Numbered from the stretch's first letter, positions 1-5,340 are shown. The stretch is DNA of 5,955 bases from Burkholderiales bacterium (GCA_947450745.1 CANFYD010000266.1:1-5955); one strand, 5' to 3'. The notes: a model not told the origin generated them from the letters alone. Numbers and translations: made by a program.

Positions 1-979
1 CATCCACGCCGGGCTTTATTACCCCGCCGGGTCGCTGAAGGCGCGGCTTTGCGTCAGCGGCCGCCAGCAGCTTTATGCGCACTGTGAAACACATGCCGTT
101 TCCCATCAGCGCTGCGGCAAATTGGTGGTCGCCACCGATGCGGCGCAGTTGCCTGGGCTGCGGGCGCTGGCCAAGCAAGCCGCCATCAATGGCGTGGACG
201 ACTTGCGCTGGCTCAGCCGTGCCGAGGCGCAGGCGCTGGAGCCGGCCCTCCAATGCGAAGCCGCCTTGCTGTCGCCGTCCACCGGCATTGTGGACAGCCA
301 CGGCTTGATGCTGTCCTTGCAGGCCGACCTGGAGGCGGCAGGCGGCGCGGTCGCCCTGTGCTCGACCGTCCAACATGTGCGCCCCAGCGCTGACGGCTGG
401 GTGCTGACCGTGCTGGCCGATGGGGTCGAGATGGAATTGCTGGCCGGCATCGTCGTCAATGCGGCCGGTTTGTGGGCCCCGCAGATGGCCGAACAAACGG
501 CGGGTCTGACGGCGGCCGACCGGCCGACCGCGCATTTCAGCAAGGGTTGTTACTTCGCGCTGGCTGGGCGCTCGCCATTCAGCCGCTTGATTTACCCCTT
601 CCCGCAAGGCGCTTGGCTGGGCGTGCACTTGACGCTGGACCTGGCCGGCCAAGCGCGCTTCGGGCCGGATGCGCAATGGCTGGACGGCGTCCACAGTCCC
701 GAACAGCTGGACTACCGGGTCGATCCAGCGCGTGCCGAGGCGTTCTACGCCGATGTGCGGCGCTACTGGCCAGCTTTGCCTGACGGCGCGCTGCAACCTG
801 CTTACAGCGGCGTGCGGCCCAAAATCCACGGCCCAGCTCAGCCGGCACCGGATTTCCGCATCGACGGCCCGGCCCAGCACGGCCACACCGGCCTGGTCAA
901 CCTGTTGGGCATCGAATCCCCCGGCTTGACCAGCAGCTTGGCGCTGGCCCAAGAGGTCATGGCGAGACTGGCGTTGTAG
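1..979 (+). CDS. FAD-dependent oxidoreductase, L-2-hydroxyglutarate oxidase-like (5' truncated by window edge)
   Basis: The reading frame is open from base 2 to the TAG at 977-979 and gives 325 residues. The start lies outside the window, and probably about 45-50 residues with the FAD-binding GxGxxG are missing. The fragment opens with HAGLYYPAGSLKARLC (residues 2-17), then GKLVVATD (about 39-46), and ends with GVRPKIHG, DFRIDG and LLGIESPGLTSS (about 301-312). This block order is that of the DAO-fold family containing L-2-hydroxyglutarate dehydrogenase/oxidase (LhgO, human L2HGDH). Members oxidise a 2-hydroxyacid using FAD and pass electrons to quinone or oxygen. The exact substrate cannot be read from the sequence, so I give no gene symbol; L-2-hydroxyglutarate is the best guess. 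The last 23 bp overlap the 3' end of the convergent bpt gene. The C-terminal motif is intact up to the stop, so nothing suggests decay. Confidence 0.9.
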   Translation, partial: IHAGLYYPAGSLKARLCVSGRQQLYAHCETHAVSHQRCGKLVVATDAAQLPGLRALAKQAAINGVDDLRWLSRAEAQALEPALQCEAALLSPSTGIVDSHGLMLSLQADLEAAGGAVALCSTVQHVRPSADGWVLTVLADGVEMELLAGIVVNAAGLWAPQMAEQTAGLTAADRPTAHFSKGCYFALAGRSPFSRLIYPFPQGAWLGVHLTLDLAGQARFGPDAQWLDGVHSPEQLDYRVDPARAEAFYADVRRYWPALPDGALQPAYSGVRPKIHGPAQPAPDFRIDGPAQHGHTGLVNLLGIESPGLTSSLALAQEVMARLAL

Positions 980-1748
980 GCGTACCCGCTTGATGTTCAG
1001 CGTCGGCTGTGACGGCGGCGGCGTCCTGCCAGCGCCCGTCCAGCAGCAGTTGATAAGGACGAAAGCCGATTTTGTAAGCCATTTTTTGGCTGTCCGCGAT
1101 CCAATAGCCCAGGTACAAATAAGCCAGCTGCAAGTCACGCGTCTGCTGCATTTGCCACAGGACGTTGTAGGTGCCGTAACTGCTGCCCGGTTCGGGCTCG
1201 TAAAAAGTGTAGACCGCCGACAAACCGTCGCTGAGGATGTCCAGGATGGAGACCATCTTCAGCCGGCTCGTGCCGTCCGGCTGCAGCTCGCGGAACTCGA
1301 CCAAGCGCGAATTGATGCGGCTTTGCAGCAGGAATTGCGTGTACTGATCGACGCTGTCGTGATCCATGCCGCCGCCCGAATGGCGGCTGTCCTGGTAGCG
1401 CAAATAGAGCTCGTAATGCTCCTGCGTGTAGCCCAGTTGCAGCACCTTGGTTTGCAGACCTTGATGCTGCACCCAGGCGCGGCGCTGGCTGCGCGACGGC
1501 TTGAAAGACGCAACCGGGATACGCATCGACACGCAAGCCTTGCAGGCATCGCAATGCGGCCGATAAGTGAACAAGCCGCTGCGCCGAAACCCGAGCCCGA
1601 CCAGTTGGGAATAAGCGTCGGTGTGAATCAGGTGGCTGGGTGTGGCGACCTGCGAGCGCGCTTGCCGGTTCGGCAAGTAGCTGCAGGGGTAGGCGGCGGT
1701 GGCATAGAACTGCAACTGCGCCAGCGGGAGTTCTTTCGGGTAAGTCAC
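957..1748 (-). CDS. bpt: Aspartate/glutamate leucyltransferase (bacterial ATE1-like protein transferase)
   Basis: Bpt transfers leucine from Leu-tRNA to proteins with N-terminal Asp or Glu, marking them for ClpS/ClpAP degradation. It is often annotated as arginyltransferase because of homology to eukaryotic ATE1. The 263-residue product shows the ATE N-domain: PCSYLPNRQARSQVA (21-35), GFRRSGLFTYRPHCDAC (53-69), with Cys at 22, 66, 69 and 72. The C-domain has YTFYEPE (180-186), YGTYNVLWQ (191-199), GYWIADSQKMAYKIGFRPYQ (214-233). I chose the GTG at 1748-1746 because the residues after it (TYPKELPLAQLQFY) match the usual family start. The upstream ATG at 1829 would add 27 residues of unfamiliar sequence inside aat. 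No Shine-Dalgarno precedes the GTG; its TG is shared with the aat stop (GTGA), so translation is probably coupled to aat. The 3' end overlaps the oxidoreductase gene by 23 bp. Confidence 0.95.
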   Translation of the reverse strand: MTYPKELPLAQLQFYATAAYPCSYLPNRQARSQVATPSHLIHTDAYSQLVGLGFRRSGLFTYRPHCDACKACVSMRIPVASFKPSRSQRRAWVQHQGLQTKVLQLGYTQEHYELYLRYQDSRHSGGGMDHDSVDQYTQFLLQSRINSRLVEFRELQPDGTSRLKMVSILDILSDGLSAVYTFYEPEPGSSYGTYNVLWQMQQTRDLQLAYLYLGYWIADSQKMAYKIGFRPYQLLLDGRWQDAAAVTADAEHQAGTPTTPVSP

Positions 1749-2521
1749 GGCGTGTTCGGTGTGGTCGGCTTGGCTGCGGGTGCTGTGGCTGGCCGTAGTT
1801 GCGTCCACAGCGCCGGATGGAAGCGCCAAGCCGCGGGTGCAGCTTGTGCCAGGGCTTTCGACAAATGTGCTTCAAAGGCGCTGCGCGACACTTCCGCCGC
1901 GCCCATCGAGGCGAGGTGGCGGGTGTTCTGCTGGCAGTCGATCCAGCGGATGCCGTGCTCGCGGCACAAGCAGACGAGGGCGGCCAGAGCGATTTTTGAG
2001 GCATCGGTGCGGCGCATGAACATCGATTCGCCAAAAAACATGCGCCCCAAGTTGACACCGTAAAGCCCGCCGACCAATTCGCCGTCCATCCAGGTTTCTA
2101 TGCTGTGGACCGCGCCGGCTTCGGCCCAGCGCAAATAGGCGGCTTGCATCTCGGGCAATATCCATGTGCCCGATTGGCCTTCGCGGGCCGCCGCAGCGCA
2201 GGCCAACAACACCGCTTCGGTGGCGCTGTCCACGCGGATCTCGCAAGCCGGGTTGTGATTGAAGCGGGTCAGCGTTTTGCGGAATGAGCTTGAGATCTTG
2301 AAGTTCTTGGTCTGCAACACCATGCGCGGGTTGGGTGCCCACCAAAGCGGTGGCTGGTCGGGGCCGTACCAGGGGAAGATGCCGCGCGAGTAAGCGGCCC
2401 GCAGGCGCGCCGGGCTCAGGTCGCCGCCAGCTGCCAGCAGCCCGGGAGCGTCGGAGTCCGGCCCCAGCGCTTGCGAGCTGGGCGGGAAGTCGAGCGAAGT
2501 GTCGTCAAGCCAATTGATCAT
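1745..2521 (-). CDS. aat: Leucyl/phenylalanyl-tRNA-protein transferase
   Basis: Aat is the cytoplasmic L/F-transferase: it adds Leu or Phe from aminoacyl-tRNA to proteins with N-terminal Arg or Lys, creating primary N-degrons read by ClpS. The product has 258 residues, close to family size. Motifs in order: GLLAAGGDLSP (27-37), YSRGIFPWY (44-52), WWAPNPRMVL (60-69), TWI (119-121), HSIETW (139-144), GGLYGVNLGRMFFGESMF (151-168), DCQ (195-197), HLASMGA (202-208). These are the diagnostic Aat blocks. I chose the ATG at 2521-2519 (MINWLDD) because Aat proteins typically begin M-I-x-W-L. An in-frame ATG at 2554 would add 11 residues and overlap the divergent gene. No clear ribosome binding site is visible. 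The residues after about 235 form a Pro/Ala/Thr-rich tail. The gene leads an aat-bpt pair with overlapping stop and start. Confidence 0.97.
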   Translation of the reverse strand: MINWLDDTSLDFPPSSQALGPDSDAPGLLAAGGDLSPARLRAAYSRGIFPWYGPDQPPLWWAPNPRMVLQTKNFKISSSFRKTLTRFNHNPACEIRVDSATEAVLLACAAAAREGQSGTWILPEMQAAYLRWAEAGAVHSIETWMDGELVGGLYGVNLGRMFFGESMFMRRTDASKIALAALVCLCREHGIRWIDCQQNTRHLASMGAAEVSRSAFEAHLSKALAQAAPAAWRFHPALWTQLRPATAPAAKPTTPNTP

Positions 2522-2546
2522 TTGTCGGGATGTTAGCCTGCACCGC
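2522..2546. other. 25-bp gap between divergent aat and arsC-like genes
   Basis: Only 25 bp separate the aat ATG (reading left, from 2521) and the arsC-like ATG (reading right, from 2547). A TGATCA palindrome overlaps each start codon (2515-2520 and 2548-2553); both follow simply from each protein beginning Met-Ile with an ATC codon. Two full promoters cannot fit in the gap, so at least one must lie inside the opposite coding region. I could not pick a convincing -35/-10 pair or a strong Shine-Dalgarno for either gene. Confidence 0.5.
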
Positions 2547-2897
2547 ATGATCATTGTTTACGGCATTCCCAATTGCGACAGCGTCAAGCGCGCGCGCGCC
2601 TGGCTCACCCTGCAAGGGCTGAGCTACCAATTCCACGACTTCAAAAAACTCGGTGTGCCAGCACCTGAGCTGTCGCAATGGCTCACCGAACTGGGTTGGG
2701 AGAAGGTGCTGAACCGGGCCGGCACCACCTGGCGCAAGCAAGCTGAAGCCACCCGTGCCGGCGTGACCGATGCCGCCAGTGCCGCGCTGCTGATGCAAGC
2801 CGAGCCCAGCGTGATCAAGCGGCCGCTGGTGCGTTGGCTCGATGGTCGATTGAGCGTCGGGTTTTCGCCGGAACAGTTCGCAAGCTTGATGGGGTAG
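2547..2897 (+). CDS. ArsC/YffB (Spx-like) family thioredoxin-fold reductase
   Basis: This is a 116-residue protein of the arsenate reductase-like family. It begins MIIVYGIPNCDSVKRARAW, with the family's active-site Cys at residue 10 in a P-N-C-D-S context and an FHDFKK block at 29-34. It continues with NRAGTTWRK (56-64), IKRPLV (90-95) and a GF-type end (105-106). This spacing matches YffB of proteobacteria more closely than true plasmid ArsC. Cys10 is the only cysteine, so any catalysis would rely on glutathione or another thiol partner, as in glutaredoxin-coupled ArsC. Whether it reduces arsenate is unknown; YffB-type proteins are better regarded as thiol or glutathione-dependent reductases of unproven substrate. 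I chose the ATG at 2547 over one at 2499, which would overlap aat and add 16 unrelated residues. No ars genes (arsB, arsR) are nearby, which argues against an arsenic-resistance role. The stop is TAG at 2895-2897. Confidence 0.92.
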   Translation: MIIVYGIPNCDSVKRARAWLTLQGLSYQFHDFKKLGVPAPELSQWLTELGWEKVLNRAGTTWRKQAEATRAGVTDAASAALLMQAEPSVIKRPLVRWLDGRLSVGFSPEQFASLMG

Positions 2898-2933
2898 TCG
2901 GCCTCCGCCTTCGCTTCTGCCTGCGCCTCTTCC

Positions 2934-2983
2934 TGGTGCGTTAGTTGCACCATAAAAGATATTTTTGCCGCCTTGTGGTGCAA
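2934..2983. promoter_or_regulatory. Candidate NtrC-type operator half-sites upstream of amt
   Basis: The NtrC operator consensus is roughly TTGCACC-N5-GGTGCAA. At 2965-2983 the sequence TTGCCGCCTTGTGGTGCAA has the right 5-bp spacing, one perfect half (GGTGCAA) and one half matching 5 of 7. At 2945-2951 a second perfect half-site TTGCACC stands without a good partner at standard spacing. It also forms an outward-facing inverted repeat with GGTGC at 2935-2939 (TGGTGC-N7-GCACCA, 2934-2952). The sites are centred about 64 and 90 bp before the start site predicted from the sigma-54 element, which is close in but within the range of NtrC sites. Binding by NtrC is inferred. Confidence 0.5.
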
Positions 2984-3011
2984 GTCTTTTTCCGCTGCCG
3001 CGCCCTGACTT

Positions 3012-3027
3012 GGGCATTGTTCTTGCT
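3012..3027 (+). promoter_or_regulatory. Candidate sigma-54 (-24/-12) promoter for amt
   Basis: The sequence GGGCATTGTTCTTGCT has GG at 3013-3014 and GC at 3025-3026 with exactly 10 bases between, as required for RpoN promoters. It matches the consensus TGGCACG-N4-TTGCW at GG, C, A, TT, GC and the final W. Mismatches are the first T, and the C and G at the end of the -24 element. The predicted start is near 3038, giving a leader of about 59 nt before the ATG at 3097. Placement ahead of an ammonium channel gene and next to NtrC-like half-sites fits nitrogen-limitation control. Confidence 0.6.
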
Positions 3028-3031
3028 AACT

Positions 3032-3059
3032 TGGTGCATCAAATCTCAGGCTGGTGCAT
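3032..3059 (+). repeat. Pair of TGGTGCAT direct repeats at the predicted amt transcription start
   Basis: TGGTGCAT occurs at 3032-3039 and 3052-3059, 20 bp apart (about two helical turns). The first copy lies within TTGGTGCATCAA (3031-3042), a 12-bp inverted repeat with a single mismatched pair. Both contain the GGTGCA core of the NtrC-like half-sites upstream. They would overlap or follow the predicted start near 3038, where a bound protein would more likely repress than activate. Function is inferred. Confidence 0.4.
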
Positions 3060-3096
3060 TCGTGCGGACGTCGCGAGGTTCAACGACGAGCAAAGG

Positions 3097-4305
3097 ATGG
3101 CAGTGGAGAATTTCAAGCAAAGCGCCGACGCGCTGTTTATTTTGCTGGGGGCCATCATGGTGCTCGCCATGCATGCCGGCTTTGCCTTTCTGGAGCTTGG
3201 CACCGTCCGCAAAAAGAACCAGGTCAATGCCCTGGTCAAGATCCTGCTCGACTTCTGTGTTTCCACGGTGGCCTATTTTCTGATCGGCTACACGGTGGCT
3301 TACGGCACCCATTTCTTCACCGGTGCCGAGGACTTGGCCGCCAAGAACGGCTACGAGCTGGTGAAGTTCTTTTTCCTGCTGACCTTTGCGGCGGCGATTC
3401 CCGCCATCATCTCCGGTGGCATTGCCGAGCGAGCCCGCTTCGGGCCCCAAATGGCCGCCACAGCGGTGATCGTCGGGCTGATTTACCCCTTGTTCGAGGG
3501 CGTCGCCTGGAACCAGGCGTTCGGTTTCCAGCCCTGGTTGAAGGCCAGCTTTGGGGCTGAGTTTCACGACTTTGCCGGCAGCGTGGTGGTGCATGCGGTG
3601 GGCGGTTGGATCGCCCTGGCCGCCGTGCTGCTGCTGGGCCCGCGCTACAACCGCTACCGCAAAGACGGCGCGATCAGTGCACATCCGCCGTCCAGCATTC
3701 CCTTCCTGGCGCTGGGTGCCTGGGTGCTGACCATCGGGTGGTTCGGCTTCAATGTGATGAGCGCGCAGACGCTGGACAAAATTTCGGGTCTGGTGGCGGT
3801 CAACTCGCTGATGGCGATGGTGGGCGGCACCTTGGTCGCGACGCTGTTGGGGCGCAACGATCCGGGCTTTGCCTACAACGGGCCGCTGGCCGGCTTGGTG
3901 GCCGTGTGTGCCGGTTCCGACTTGATGCATCCGGTCGGTGCTTTGGTGGTCGGCGGCGTGGCGGGTGCCATTTTTGTGCGCTTGTTCACGCTGACCCAAA
4001 ACCGCTGGAAGATCGACGATGTGCTGGGCGTCTGGCCCTTGCACGGCCTGTGCGGTGCCTGGGGCGGCATCGCTTGCGGCTTGTTCGGTCAAAAGATGCT
4101 GGGCGGCTTGGGCGGGGTCAGTTTGATCTCGCAAGTGCTCGGCACCTTGGCCGGGGTGAGCTGGGCGCTGGTCGGCGGCTTTGTGGTGTACGGCTTGTTG
4201 CGCCAATTCGTCGGGCTGCGCTTGACGCAAGAAGAAGAGTTTGACGGGGCCGACTTGTCCATCCACAAAATCGGCTCGACTCCAGAGCGCGAGACCAATT
4301 GGTGA
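3097..4305 (+). CDS. amtB: Ammonium transporter (Amt/MEP/Rh family)
   Basis: This is a 402-residue inner-membrane ammonium channel of about 11 transmembrane helices, forming trimers that conduct ammonia/ammonium. Family features, with probable E. coli AmtB equivalents: F97 (F107) in LLTFAAAIP, ISGGIAERARF (105-115), DFAGSVVVH with D158 (D160) and H166 (H168), WFGFNVMS with F218 and S222 (F215, S219), and WPLHGLCGAWG with H316 (H318). Both pore histidines are therefore present. The C-terminus EEEFDGADLSIH (379-390) matches the cytoplasmic tail that contacts GlnK. I chose the ATG at 3097 (MAVENFKQSADALF); it leads straight into the first helix, with GACGAG about 7 bases upstream as a weak ribosome site. 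A TTG at 2965 would add 44 residues covering the putative promoter. The protein lacks the cleaved signal peptide of E. coli AmtB. No glnK is adjacent, unlike the usual glnK-amtB pair. The sigma-54/NtrC-like region upstream suggests induction under nitrogen limitation. Confidence 0.96.
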   Translation: MAVENFKQSADALFILLGAIMVLAMHAGFAFLELGTVRKKNQVNALVKILLDFCVSTVAYFLIGYTVAYGTHFFTGAEDLAAKNGYELVKFFFLLTFAAAIPAIISGGIAERARFGPQMAATAVIVGLIYPLFEGVAWNQAFGFQPWLKASFGAEFHDFAGSVVVHAVGGWIALAAVLLLGPRYNRYRKDGAISAHPPSSIPFLALGAWVLTIGWFGFNVMSAQTLDKISGLVAVNSLMAMVGGTLVATLLGRNDPGFAYNGPLAGLVAVCAGSDLMHPVGALVVGGVAGAIFVRLFTLTQNRWKIDDVLGVWPLHGLCGAWGGIACGLFGQKMLGGLGGVSLISQVLGTLAGVSWALVGGFVVYGLLRQFVGLRLTQEEEFDGADLSIHKIGSTPERETNW

Positions 4306-4314
4306 CCAACTGGT
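4294..4314 (+). repeat. 21-bp hairpin/tandem palindrome around the amtB stop codon
   Basis: ACCAATTGGT (4294-4303, a perfect palindrome) is followed after one base by ACCAACTGGT (4305-4314), differing by one base. Together they can fold as a 9-bp stem with one A.C mismatch and a TGA loop, and that TGA (4303-4305) is the amtB stop codon. No T-run follows, so it is not a standard intrinsic terminator. It lies 37-57 bp before the ribE start. Confidence 0.5.
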
Positions 4315-4350
4315 AAGCTGCCCAGTTCTCAAATTCGCGGCAAAAAACCC

Positions 4351-5061
4351 ATGTTCACAGGCATTGTTCAAGCGGTCGCCCACGTTGCGGCCATCACCGA
4401 CAAACCGGGCTTGCGCAGCTTCACCCTGGCCTTTCCGGCCGGTTTTTGCGCCGGCCTTGAGATAGGGGCCAGCGTCGCTTGCGACGGTGTTTGCCTGACC
4501 GTCACCCGGCTGCGCAGCGACAGCCAAGCCGAGTTTGACGTGATGCAGCAAAGCCTGAACCTGACCACGCTGGCCAAGCTGGCGGTGGGCAGCCCGCTCA
4601 ATGTCGAGCGTGCGGCCCGTGATGGCGCAGAAATCGGCGGCCATCCGCTGTCCGGCCATGTCGACTTCAAGGCCACTCTGGCCAGCATTCGCAGGCCCGA
4701 GAACAACCACGTGTTGCGCCTGCAAGTGCCGCCGCGCTGGATGCGCTATGTGTTCGCCAAAGGCTATATCGCCATCAACGGCGCCAGCCTGACCGTGGCC
4801 GAGGCCGACCGCCAAGCAGGCTGGTTCGAGGTCTGGTTGATCCCCGAGACCTTGCGCATGACAACTTTTGGCGAAAAGTCTGAAGGTGCCGAGCTCAACA
4901 TCGAGATCGAGCGTCAGACCCAAGTCTTTGTGGACACCGTGCGAGACGCCATCGACGAGCGGCTAGGCCCGCTACTACCCGCGCTGGAGAAGCTGCTGGC
5001 GGCCTCCGGCCAGAGTCTTGACGCGCTGTCCGAGCCGCTGCGGCCGCGCGAGGCGCGCTGA
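4351..5061 (+). CDS. ribE: Riboflavin synthase, E. coli RibE (RibC)-type, with C-terminal extension
   Basis: Riboflavin synthase dismutates two 6,7-dimethyl-8-ribityllumazine molecules to riboflavin in the cytoplasm. The 236-residue product shows the two tandem barrels. Barrel 1 starts MFTGIVQAVAHV and has GASVACDGVCLTV (39-51) with Cys48 and Thr50. Barrel 2 has GGHPLSGHVDF (96-106), KGYIAINGASLTV (137-149) with Lys137 and Ser146, then IPETLRMTTFG (164-174). Phrases such as ERAARDGAEIGGH and ENNHV resemble E. coli RibC rather than the Bacillus-type enzyme. The position of E. coli Asp185 (NIEID) is Glu187 here, a conservative change at an active-site position. The product is about 23 residues longer than E. 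coli's 213, ending in an Ala/Leu/Pro-rich tail. The start 45 bp after amtB has no clear Shine-Dalgarno, and there is no room for an FMN riboswitch. No other rib gene is in the window, so this may be a stand-alone or second riboflavin synthase; that is inference. Confidence 0.9.
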   Translation: MFTGIVQAVAHVAAITDKPGLRSFTLAFPAGFCAGLEIGASVACDGVCLTVTRLRSDSQAEFDVMQQSLNLTTLAKLAVGSPLNVERAARDGAEIGGHPLSGHVDFKATLASIRRPENNHVLRLQVPPRWMRYVFAKGYIAINGASLTVAEADRQAGWFEVWLIPETLRMTTFGEKSEGAELNIEIERQTQVFVDTVRDAIDERLGPLLPALEKLLAASGQSLDALSEPLRPREAR

Positions 5062-5340
5062 GACCTGTTCGCAAGGCCCGCTGCCCTTGCTGAATGAGCA
5101 CCTGCGTTTGCCTAGATGAAAAATGCACAGCCGAAGGATCAGCCCGGCGGGGCGTTTTGCGGAGGTCAAGGAGGAAGCCGCAGCCTTAGGCTGCGCTGGA
5201 GGACACGAAGCAAAACGTCCTGCTGGGCTGATCCCGCGAGCGCGCTGTTTCTGCGCGAATGCCGAACGCTGCCGGGTGGCTGGGATGCTCTGAACGCCGG
5301 ACTGTTGTTTCATCAGCGCTGTCTGCCTTGACGGCTGGGC
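5062..5340. other. 279-bp spacer between convergent ribE and acnA
   Basis: No convincing gene lies here. A 71-codon plus frame (5116-5331) and a minus frame crossing it match no family I recognise and read through the palindrome at 5136-5234. The spacer also contains a small hairpin, CGCGC-TGTTTCT-GCGCG (5241-5257), directly after that palindrome. Neither structure is followed by a T-run on either strand. Both flanking genes point inward, so transcripts must end here, but I see no classical Rho-independent terminator. Confidence 0.6.
5136..5234 (+). repeat. 99-bp imperfect palindrome with nested hairpin; possible structured RNA or dispersed intergenic element
   Basis: Two 25-nt arms, 5136-5160 and 5210-5234, pair along their full length: 22 Watson-Crick pairs plus three G.T positions (5146/5224, 5149/5221, 5152/5218). 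In a plus-strand RNA those three become G.U pairs; on the minus strand they would be A.C mismatches. The 49-nt centre contains a second perfect inverted repeat, CGCAGCC-TTA-GGCTGCG (5179-5195). Between outer and inner stems lie purine-rich, largely unpaired stretches carrying GGAGG at 5161, 5170 and 5198. No target-site duplication is visible beside the arms (CCGAA left, CGCGA right), and no coding capacity is evident. It could be a palindromic repeat unit present elsewhere in the genome, a small RNA, or a structure that ends transcription from the convergent genes. No homologous named RNA family came to mind. Confidence 0.65.

Noticed and set aside
990..2063. 357-codon plus-strand frame antisense to bpt and aat
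   Set aside because: No family resemblance, and it crosses two well-supported genes on the other strand; a GC-driven shadow.
2547..2897. Arsenic-resistance operon
   Set aside because: Only an ArsC/YffB-like protein with a single Cys is present; no arsR, arsB or acr3 nearby.
2901..2933. Pyrimidine-rich run with a rough GCCTNC periodicity after the arsC-like stop
   Set aside because: Short and irregular; it could be a remnant or a low-complexity spacer, with no support for a specific role.
4306..4350. FMN riboswitch upstream of ribE
   Set aside because: The gap to amtB is only 45 bp and lacks the conserved RFN elements; the aptamer needs well over 100 nt.
3046..4923. 625-codon open frame on the minus strand, antisense to amtB and ribE
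   Set aside because: Its translation is rich in His, Gln, Ala and Gly with no recognisable domain. It lies opposite two clearly real genes and is explained by high GC at third codon positions.
5136..5234. MITE or insertion sequence with 25-bp terminal inverted repeats
   Set aside because: No target-site duplication is visible beside the arms and no transposase is present; it cannot be called a transposon remnant from one copy.
5136..5257. Classical Rho-independent terminator for ribE or acnA
   Set aside because: Strong stems are present but neither strand has a following T-run, and the outer stem with its 49-nt centre is far larger than a typical terminator hairpin.
5116..5331. 71-codon plus-strand frame starting ATGAAAAATGCA
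   Set aside because: It reads straight through the palindrome, has no recognised domain and no upstream ribosome site. The sequence is better explained as structured noncoding DNA or RNA.
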